In this document: positions 1-6,128 of the stretch, in pieces
Position numbering within the stretch: position 1 is the first letter of the stretch
Layout of the letters: each line of letters begins with the position of its first letter
DNA from: Candidatus Krumholzibacteriia bacterium
GTDB lineage: Bacteria > Krumholzibacteriota > Krumholzibacteriia > LZORAL124-64-63
Direction: 5' to 3'
DNA length: 10,332 bases
NCBI GenBank assembly: GCA_016744275.1
Contig: JADGEP010000050.1
Location: forward strand, 3,845 to 14,176
The notes under the pieces: generated by a model
What the model saw: only the letters and a program-made list of their open reading frames with translations
The model's database searches: none
What the model was told of the DNA's origin: nothing
Made by a program: the position numbers and the translations under genes

Positions 1-2736
1 GTCCAATTGTCGCCCGATACCCGCCTGACGGGCTGGGACGGATGCTCCGGCTATCACGATAGCGACAATGTCGTCTACGGATTTTCACACACCCACCTGA
101 GCGGCACCGGCGTCAGCGACTACGGCGACATCCTCTTGATGCCCCTGACAGGCAAGCCCCTGTTGGCCAACGGGTATCCGGATGATCCCGACAGCGGCTA
201 CGCCTCGCGCTTTGCCAAGTCCGAAGAAAAAGCCAGCGCTGGATATTACCGCACGCTTTTGGACGACTACGGCATCGAAGTCGAACTGACCGCCACGGCC
301 CGCACGGGCTTGCACCGGTACGTTTTTCCCGCCGGCAAACCCGGCCACGTCATCATCGATCTGGAACATCGGGATACGTTGATCGGGGCCAACCTGCGCC
401 TGGTCGACGAACGCACCATCGAAGGCTACCGCCGGTCGTCGGCCTGGGCCCGTGACCAATTGGTCCACTTTCGGGCGGTTTTTTCACAACCATTTACCGC
501 CACCCAGCTCGTCAATGGCGAATCTGGCGACCCGTCCAAAGCCGTGCTCTCTTTTGGCGACCAAGGCGGCGAACTGCTGGCGCAGGTGGCCATCTCGGCG
601 GTGGATCAGGACGGTGCCCAAGGCAACCTGAAGGCCGAGTGGGCGGCATTCGATTTTGCAGCCACCCACCAGAGGGCCCGCCAGGCCTGGGGCGAGGCGC
701 TTTCCCCCTTCGCCCTGGACGCAAGCGGTGACGATCTGACTATCATGGCCACTGCCATCTACCACAGCTTCATTGCCCCCAACCTATTCAGCGATGCGGA
801 CGGGCGTTACCGCGGTATGGATCTGGAAACTCATACCGCCACGGACCGTGACCAGTATACCGTCTTCTCCCTCTGGGACACCTACCGCGCCACCCACCCC
901 CTGTTCACCCTCGTGCAGCGCGAACGCACCACCGACTTCGTGACCACCGCCCTGACCCACTACCGCGACAGCGGCCGCTTGCCGGTGTGGGAGTTGGCCG
1001 GCAACGAGACCGACTGCATGATCGGCTACCACTCCGTTTCATTCATCGCCGACGCCTGGCTCAAAGGCATCCGCGGCTTCGACGGCAACCTGGCCCTGGA
1101 GGCCATGCTGGCCAGCGCTCGGCGGGACATCTTTGGCCTGGAGGCCTACCAACGCGACGGTTTTATCGCCGTCGAGGCAGAGCCCGAATCCGTCAGCAAG
1201 ACCCTCGAATACGCCTACGATGACGCCTGCATCGCGCGATTTGCAGCCGATCTGGGAGAGGATAAAACCGCACGAGAATTCAGTCGCCGTGCCCAGGCCT
1301 GGCGTCATTTGTACGATCCCATCAGCCGCTGTTTTCGGCCTCGCGCCAACGGGCAATGGCTCACGCCCTATGATCCGCGCCAAGTCGATTTCCACCACAC
1401 CGAGGCCAACGGTTGGCAGTACCGGTTCGCGGCTCCCCACCACATGCCCGAACACCTGGCCCTGCTGGGCGGCGACGCGCCATTCACCGCTGTCCTGGAT
1501 TCCCTTTTTGAAACCGACAGCGCCACCACGGGCCGCGAGCAGGCCGACATCACCGGCCGCATGGGCCAATACGCCCACGGCAATGAACCCAGCCACCACA
1601 TGGCCTGGTTGTACCATTTTGCGGGCCAACCTCAACGCTCGGCGGACCGGGTCTCTCGCATCCTGGAAGAGTTCTACACCGCCGCGCCGGACGGCCTGAT
1701 CGGCAACGAAGACTGCGGCCAAATGAGCAGCTGGTACGTGCTGGCCGCCTATGGCCTGTACGATGTTGCACCGACTTCGCAGCAGTGGCTGATCGTGCCC
1801 CCGCGACATGCCCTCATGAGCCTGCGCTTCGAGAACGGCAAGACTTTTAGCACTCGCAAAGTCGGCAAAGGAGAAGTCAACAAAGTCACTTTTAAAGGAC
1901 AAACCCTGACCCGCAGTTGGTTGTCGCCCGACGAAATCATGGGCGGCGGCGAATTGGTGTTTGAGCTGGGTCAATCAGGCACCTGGGGGCAGCACCAGGA
2001 CAACCGCCCCGGCACCGAGCCCATCGCACCGGCGATTCTGCCCGCGCCCTGGGCCACCGCCGCCAAGGACCGGTTCCGCGGCGAACTGCAAGTGCAATTG
2101 AACTCTGCCGACCCCGAGGCTGAGATCTGGTACACCAAAGGAAGGGGCCAGCAACCCCGCCGCTACAGCGAGCCCCTGACTCTGAGGCGCTCGACGGATC
2201 TGACCTTCAGCGCCTCCGCAGGTGGGCAACAGTCACCTCTGATCACGGCCCACTTCACCGCCATCGCTGGTGGAAGGCACGTTTCGACGGCTACTGAGCC
2301 CAACACCCAGTACACGGCCGGCGGACCCGACGCCCTGATCGACGGACGCCGAGGACCCGACAATTGGCGCACCGGCGGTTGGCAGGGGTTCGAAGGAGAG
2401 GATTTTGTGGCCACCCTGGAATTGGGCGAACCCACACCGATAAAACGGGCGGGCGCCAGCCTGCTGCAGGACATGCGTTCCTGGATTTTCATGCCCCGTG
2501 AATTGGTGGTCGAGGTTTCGGTCGATGGCAAATCCTTCACCGAAGCAGGCCGCGCCAGTCACGATGTGCCCGACGATGAAGAGGGTGTTTTTCGCCGCGA
2601 TTTGATGGTGGAATTGGACGGCACTCCCATCCGGGCCGTGCGTTACCGAGCGGTGAACTACGGCCCGGTGCCCCAATGGCATCCGGGAGCCGGTGGCGCC
2701 GCCTTCATCTTTGTCGACGAGGTGATCGCCGAGTAG
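1..2736 (+). CDS. GH92 family alpha-mannosidase, 5' truncated by window edge
   Basis: This is an exo-acting alpha-mannosidase of glycoside hydrolase family 92, which uses calcium and an inverting mechanism to trim mannose from N-glycans or mannans. The frame is open from base 1 (Val-Gln-Leu-Ser-Pro-Asp), so the TTG at base 7 is not the real start; the signal peptide and roughly the first 30-60 residues lie outside the window. Counting from base 1, family signatures are GWDGCSGYH (11-19), SHTHLSGTG (29-37), TEANGWQY (about 467-474), HGNEPSHH (about 526-533) and GNEDCGQMSSWY (about 568-579). The acidic residues in the last three are the likely catalytic and substrate-binding groups. The mannosidase core is followed by an Fn3-associated/chitobiase C-terminal-like stretch (about 687-757) and an F5/8 type C (CBM32-like) region (about 757-911), suggesting glycan binding. 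It is convergent with the GH16 gene. Family assignment is very secure; the exact linkage cannot be read from sequence. Confidence 0.95.
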   Translation, partial: VQLSPDTRLTGWDGCSGYHDSDNVVYGFSHTHLSGTGVSDYGDILLMPLTGKPLLANGYPDDPDSGYASRFAKSEEKASAGYYRTLLDDYGIEVELTATARTGLHRYVFPAGKPGHVIIDLEHRDTLIGANLRLVDERTIEGYRRSSAWARDQLVHFRAVFSQPFTATQLVNGESGDPSKAVLSFGDQGGELLAQVAISAVDQDGAQGNLKAEWAAFDFAATHQRARQAWGEALSPFALDASGDDLTIMATAIYHSFIAPNLFSDADGRYRGMDLETHTATDRDQYTVFSLWDTYRATHPLFTLVQRERTTDFVTTALTHYRDSGRLPVWELAGNETDCMIGYHSVSFIADAWLKGIRGFDGNLALEAMLASARRDIFGLEAYQRDGFIAVEAEPESVSKTLEYAYDDACIARFAADLGEDKTAREFSRRAQAWRHLYDPISRCFRPRANGQWLTPYDPRQVDFHHTEANGWQYRFAAPHHMPEHLALLGGDAPFTAVLDSLFETDSATTGREQADITGRMGQYAHGNEPSHHMAWLYHFAGQPQRSADRVSRILEEFYTAAPDGLIGNEDCGQMSSWYVLAAYGLYDVAPTSQQWLIVPPRHALMSLRFENGKTFSTRKVGKGEVNKVTFKGQTLTRSWLSPDEIMGGGELVFELGQSGTWGQHQDNRPGTEPIAPAILPAPWATAAKDRFRGELQVQLNSADPEAEIWYTKGRGQQPRRYSEPLTLRRSTDLTFSASAGGQQSPLITAHFTAIAGGRHVSTATEPNTQYTAGGPDALIDGRRGPDNWRTGGWQGFEGEDFVATLELGEPTPIKRAGASLLQDMRSWIFMPRELVVEVSVDGKSFTEAGRASHDVPDDEEGVFRRDLMVELDGTPIRAVRYRAVNYGPVPQWHPGAGGAAFIFVDEVIAE

Positions 2737-2750
2737 CTATCAGGCAAGGA

Positions 2751-4649
2751 TCACTTCACCAGGGCCATGCGCCGGGTCTGGGAAACACCGCCAGCATCCA
2801 GGCGGTAGAAGTAGACGCCCGCCGCAGCAACCCGTCCGGTCTCATCGCGGCCGTCCCAAAGCACATCGTGAAATCCGCCCGCGCGCGACTCTGCGGCGAC
2901 CAATTGTTTGACCGTTTTTCCCGCCACATCGTAGATTGTCAGCGATACGGTCGCAGGTGCCTGCAACTCGTAGCTCAATGTCGTCGAGGGATTGAATGGG
3001 TTGGGATAACACGGATGCAACAAGTGTCCTTCGCTGCGAGTCTCAGGCACGTCTGTAGCGAAGTCCCATTGGAAGTCGAAGTAGTTCACATTGAACCCGA
3101 CAGACTCTGGCACGAACTTCAGGACTTGCACTCCGGCGTTTAAAACAGCGGTGGTCGAAACGGTCGTCCACGTTTGCCAGCCACCAGTCGCCGGAATGTT
3201 GACCGAACCGGTGACATCCACCCCGTTGATTTCCAGATGAAAAGCCCCGTTGCCCAGCAAAGACGAAACCCGGGTATTGATGGTGTACTGGCCGGCATTC
3301 GCCACCTGAACCGTGTATTCCATCCATTCGCCGGGATTGGTCCAGCCCGTATTATAGCCATCGCCGATGTCGGTGCAGATCTCAATGTCGACGTCTTCAT
3401 CAGTGCGGTATTGGGAACCGCTGTTGCCCAGGTCCGCATCGCGGTAGGCCACGTCGGGGCCGCCAAGGTCGAAGTCTTCGGCTTCGATCCGCATGGGCAA
3501 AATGTAGGGTGAACCCTGATACGCCGTCTGGCCGCATCCCGAACCCACGGTGATATCAATGCTGTCGGTGCCCACACCGCCGAGGTTGTCGATGACTCGT
3601 GCGATCAGGGTGTAACAACCGTCGGTCACTGCCGGCCAATTCAGGCCGTAGGGAGATGTCGTATCGGTTCCAAGCAGGGTGCTGCCATTGTAGAACTCGA
3701 CCCGGTCAATGGTGCCATCGGCGTCAAAAGTCGTGGTATCGACGGTGATGTCACCGGTGGGCAAAGTGACGTCTGCCGTTGGGGAAGTGATCGAGACCAA
3801 GGGCGCGCTGTTGGGGATGTCTTCGTAGACGCGAACATAGTCGATGAGGAATTGTTGGGGCAACGAAGCGGTGATGCATCCGGGGCTGGTGCAGCCAGTG
3901 TAGTTGCCACCGATAGCCGTGTTCAGGATGATGAAGAATTCCTGATCAAAAGGCGCCTGGGAATTGCCGGGCGCAGCGTTCGTATACCATTGGGCGCTGG
4001 TCTTGGTGGAATAGAGCACATCATCCACATACCAACGCATCTCGTCGGCTTCCCATTCCACGGCATAGATATGAAAGTCGTCGGCAAAATTGGCGCCGCC
4101 CAGCGAATACGAGGCGCCAGTCGAGGCGTTGTTGGGCCAGTTGTCTCCGAAATGAAGAGTGCCGCCCACACTGGTGGTGGTGTTGGCCGCCTCCATGATG
4201 TCGATCTCGCCGCTGGCCGCCCAACTGCCATAGACATCGTCTTCGGGCATCATCCAAAACGCCGGCCATATGCCGCCACCGGTGGGTATCTTGGCGCGCA
4301 TCTCAACGCGGCCGTAGAGGAAGGTCTGCTTGCCCCGGCTCGTGATTTTTCCCGAAGTGAAACTGGCACCGCCGTAAGATTCATCGCGGGTCGTCAGGAT
4401 CAGATTACCGCCTGAGATGGTGACGTTTTCGGCGCGGTAATATTCCAGTTCATTGTTGCCCCAGCCGCACAGCGACGGGCAACCAGTGCCGATGTCCGGC
4501 GTCCAGTTGGCCGCATTCAACGTCGTGCCATCAAATTCATCGGACCATACCAGCGAGTAGGTGGCCTGAGCCGGATTTGCTAGCAGCCCCATGCTGATGA
4601 CGGCGATGGTGGCAAAGGCCCAAATTGAGACCATTTTCCGGATAATCAC
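2751..4649 (-). CDS. Secreted GH16 beta-glucanase (laminarinase-like) with Ig-like, CBM6 and T9SS-type tail
   Basis: This is an endo-beta-1,3- or 1,3-1,4-glucanase of glycoside hydrolase family 16, exported to hydrolyse laminarin-like glucans outside the cell. The 632-residue protein has a Sec signal peptide (1-29, cleavage near AQA-T) and a GH16 domain (about 31-277). The active-site motif EIDIME gives nucleophile E148, D150 and acid/base E153. It is followed by a bacterial Ig-like domain (about 281-369), a CBM6-type carbohydrate-binding module (about 382-528, beginning RIEAEDF) and a FlgD-like/T9SS-type sorting domain (about 545-632, beginning CYPNPFNPST). I chose the GTG start at 4649 because GGAGG lies 8 bases upstream (4658-4662); the ATG at 4634 has no ribosome binding site at a usable distance. 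It probably has its own promoter in the gap before it. Laminarinase is the best guess; other GH16 specificities are possible. Confidence 0.95.
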   Translation of the reverse strand: MIIRKMVSIWAFATIAVISMGLLANPAQATYSLVWSDEFDGTTLNAANWTPDIGTGCPSLCGWGNNELEYYRAENVTISGGNLILTTRDESYGGASFTSGKITSRGKQTFLYGRVEMRAKIPTGGGIWPAFWMMPEDDVYGSWAASGEIDIMEAANTTTSVGGTLHFGDNWPNNASTGASYSLGGANFADDFHIYAVEWEADEMRWYVDDVLYSTKTSAQWYTNAAPGNSQAPFDQEFFIILNTAIGGNYTGCTSPGCITASLPQQFLIDYVRVYEDIPNSAPLVSITSPTADVTLPTGDITVDTTTFDADGTIDRVEFYNGSTLLGTDTTSPYGLNWPAVTDGCYTLIARVIDNLGGVGTDSIDITVGSGCGQTAYQGSPYILPMRIEAEDFDLGGPDVAYRDADLGNSGSQYRTDEDVDIEICTDIGDGYNTGWTNPGEWMEYTVQVANAGQYTINTRVSSLLGNGAFHLEINGVDVTGSVNIPATGGWQTWTTVSTTAVLNAGVQVLKFVPESVGFNVNYFDFQWDFATDVPETRSEGHLLHPCYPNPFNPSTTLSYELQAPATVSLTIYDVAGKTVKQLVAAESRAGGFHDVLWDGRDETGRVAAAGVYFYRLDAGGVSQTRRMALVK

Positions 4650-4657
4650 GCGCTAAT

Positions 4658-4662
4658 CCTCC
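4658..4662 (-). promoter_or_regulatory. Ribosome binding site of the GH16 gene
   Basis: On the minus strand this reads GGAGG, 8 bases before the GTG codon at 4649. It decides the start in favour of GTG over the in-frame ATG 15 bases further in. Confidence 0.8.
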
Positions 4663-4680
4663 AAAACAGGCGACACAGGC

Positions 4681-4725
4681 AGGCGGGGGTGGTACTGCGA
4701 ATGCTCGCCAACACCGCCCACGCCT
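4681..4725 (-). promoter_or_regulatory. Imperfect stem-loop in the GH16 5' leader
   Basis: The arms at 4681-4689 and 4717-4725 pair over nine positions with one mismatch. Inside them GGT (4691-4693) pairs with ACC (4713-4715), and GCGA (4697-4700) pairs with TCGC (4705-4708) around an ATGC loop. It lies between the predicted transcription start (about 4736) and the ribosome binding site. It could be a structured leader or a remnant terminator of the upstream SDR gene; there is no strong T-run after it on the minus strand, so a plain terminator is less likely. No known riboswitch class is recognised. Confidence 0.3.
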
Positions 4726-4742
4726 CTTCATGTATGGAGATC

Positions 4743-4772
4743 AGTATAAACTATGTTCGGTTACCGAATCAA
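4743..4772 (-). promoter_or_regulatory. Sigma70-type promoter for the GH16 gene
   Basis: On the minus strand, TTGATT (4767-4772, four of six consensus bases) is followed by an 18-base spacer and TATACT (4743-4748, five of six). Transcription would start near 4736, giving a leader of about 87 bases. The -35 lies 8-13 bases past the stop codon of the SDR gene, so the GH16 gene need not depend on read-through. Prediction is by eye only. Confidence 0.5.
4756..4768. promoter_or_regulatory. 13-base palindrome in the GH16 promoter spacer (putative operator)
   Basis: TTCGGT-T-ACCGAA is a perfect 6-base inverted repeat around one central base. It is too tight to form an RNA hairpin, which favours a binding site for a dimeric repressor. 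It sits between the -35 and -10 elements, touching the -35, where a bound protein would block RNA polymerase. The cognate regulator is not evident in the window. Confidence 0.45.
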
Positions 4773-4779
4773 GTCAAAA

Positions 4780-5892
4780 TCAGGGCTTTTTCGCCGCTGC
4801 AACCATTTCCGCTTCTCCAGCAACAGGGATGCCGGCCATCACTTCGGTGATCTTCTCAGCCGGCAATGAGTCGAATTGCGCCAACAGATCCACCACCGTC
4901 TCCTGCAGCGGGCGGAAGGTCAAACCAGCCTGCACCGAGTTCGAGATGTCGAAGGTGTGAAAGCCTTTGTAATCGCCCTCGTAAGGCGTCCAGATCGGAA
5001 AATAGGCATCCGGATGGGCTTCGTCGTAGGCGGTGCCCAACCAGGTGAATTTGGCGTCACTGCCAAGCGCGGCCCGAGTCGTTTCGACAACTTCGGCCAT
5101 GGTCATGCCGCCTTCGGGGCCGCAACCGTTGAACACGCCGGTGATGTTCTGTTCAGCCATGTGGATGATCCATCGGGTCAGGTCTCGGGCATCAATCACC
5201 TGGATTGGATCATCCGGGCCACCGGGCACGGCGACCTCGCCACCTTCGCGAATGCGCAGCGGCCAATAGGTGAAGCGGTGGGTGTGGTCTCCCGGGCCCA
5301 CGATATACCCCGGGCGCACGATGGTGACCCGGCCGGGCATCGCCGCCAACGCCGCCTGCTCGCAAAGGGCCTTCAGAGGACCGTAGTTTTCCCACCCCGC
5401 GCCCATTTCCTCGACCGTCGGGTCTTCCATGGTCGCCAAAGCGGCGGTTTCATCCTGGCCTTCTACCGCGGTGCTGGCGTAGGCCGAGACCGACGAAATG
5501 TAGATGTAATGGCCAACGTTCGGCGCCAGCAACTCAGCCGAGGCCTTCACGTGACGCGGATAATAGCCACTATTGTCGATCACGACATCAAACTTGCGGC
5601 CCTCCAGGGCCGATAATCCAGTGTCCTTATCCGGGTCGCGGTCGCCCTTCAGTTTTTCCAAATCAGGAAAGAGGCCCTTGCCCGACTTGCCCCGATTAAA
5701 AAGCGTGACCTCATGGCCATGGGCCAGGGCGGCCTCCACTTCCCAAGGCCCGATGAAACCCGTGCCGCCCAGAATCAGGATCTTGAGCGGGGCCACTTCG
5801 GCCGCTTTTTCTGGCGCAGCCACCGCGGCGTTGGCCACCAGCAGCATCGCGAAAATCGCTGCTAAAATGCAGATAATCGGGTTCTTTTTCAC
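4780..5892 (-). CDS. Exported NAD(P)-dependent epimerase/dehydratase-like SDR protein
   Basis: This is an extended/atypical short-chain dehydrogenase of the NAD-dependent epimerase type, 370 residues from the chosen start. A hydrophobic signal peptide (about 1-26, lysines at 2-3, cleavage around AVA-A) precedes the Rossmann fold. GGTGFIG (42-48) is the dinucleotide-binding loop, NRG (66-68) follows the second strand, GDR is at 83-85, an ISS serine pair is at 133-134, and Y170-G-P-L-K174 matches the catalytic YxxxK. Substrate is unknown; relatives include isoflavone-reductase-like and CSP41-like proteins. I chose the GTG at 5892 because AGGAGG lies 9 bases upstream (5902-5907) and the signal peptide begins right there; a longer reading from TTG at 5931 would translate through that site. 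The odd point is a cofactor-dependent fold behind a Sec-type rather than a twin-arginine signal. It diverges from the M1 peptidase gene. Confidence 0.85.
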   Translation of the reverse strand: MKKNPIICILAAIFAMLLVANAAVAAPEKAAEVAPLKILILGGTGFIGPWEVEAALAHGHEVTLFNRGKSGKGLFPDLEKLKGDRDPDKDTGLSALEGRKFDVVIDNSGYYPRHVKASAELLAPNVGHYIYISSVSAYASTAVEGQDETAALATMEDPTVEEMGAGWENYGPLKALCEQAALAAMPGRVTIVRPGYIVGPGDHTHRFTYWPLRIREGGEVAVPGGPDDPIQVIDARDLTRWIIHMAEQNITGVFNGCGPEGGMTMAEVVETTRAALGSDAKFTWLGTAYDEAHPDAYFPIWTPYEGDYKGFHTFDISNSVQAGLTFRPLQETVVDLLAQFDSLPAEKITEVMAGIPVAGEAEMVAAAKKP

Positions 5893-5901
5893 GAGTTCAA
5901 G

Positions 5902-5907
5902 CCTCCT
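5902..5907 (-). promoter_or_regulatory. Ribosome binding site of the SDR gene
   Basis: AGGAGG on the minus strand, 9 bases before the GTG at 5892. It fixes the start there and rules out the longer TTG reading that begins upstream. Confidence 0.8.
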
Positions 5908-6074
5908 GTGATGACGCCAGCGACATGCCAACCCTGCCAGTTACGCATCTGCATCGGTCCTTGTCCAGAACCTCCTGCCGGACAGGCTTGGTCCTCATTT
6001 CCCCATTCCTAACTCGCAACACGACAACCACATACTAAAAATTGCGGTATGAACCTTTTTCTGTCCCAAAATCA

Positions 6075-6083
6075 TGCTATAAT
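6075..6083 (+). promoter_or_regulatory. Extended -10 promoter of the M1 aminopeptidase gene
   Basis: TGCTATAAT is a perfect extended -10 (TGN plus TATAAT). There is no good -35 at 17 bases, as is usual for extended -10 promoters. Transcription would start near 6090, about 38 bases before the GTG start. This also argues against translation beginning at the upstream in-frame TTG at 6042. Confidence 0.6.
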
Positions 6084-6128
6084 GCCGCTCAGGACAACTC
6101 AGAAAACACAAAAGGAAACCCACCCGCC

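Noticed and set aside
1039..1974. A 311-codon open frame on the minus strand inside the GH92 gene
   Set aside because: It is a shadow of the GC-rich coding strand: its protein has no recognisable domain and it lies wholly within a clear GH92 gene.
1..4649. A polysaccharide utilisation locus made of the GH92 and GH16 genes
   Set aside because: The two genes are convergent, target different glycans, and there is no SusC/SusD pair, transporter or sugar regulator in the window.
5893..5931. Longer N-terminus for the SDR gene from TTG at 5931
   Set aside because: It translates through the AGGAGG that serves the GTG at 5892 and puts charged residues before the signal peptide.
5893..6074. A promoter for the SDR gene on the minus strand
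   Set aside because: TAGTAT near the middle of the gap is the only -10-like hexamer I noticed, and it has no -35 partner or TGN extension, so I do not call it.
6042..6128. Longer N-terminus for the M1 peptidase from TTG at 6042
   Set aside because: It would begin upstream of the extended -10 at 6075-6083 and bury the signal peptide behind 29 residues; GTG at 6129 fits promoter, ribosome binding site and signal peptide.
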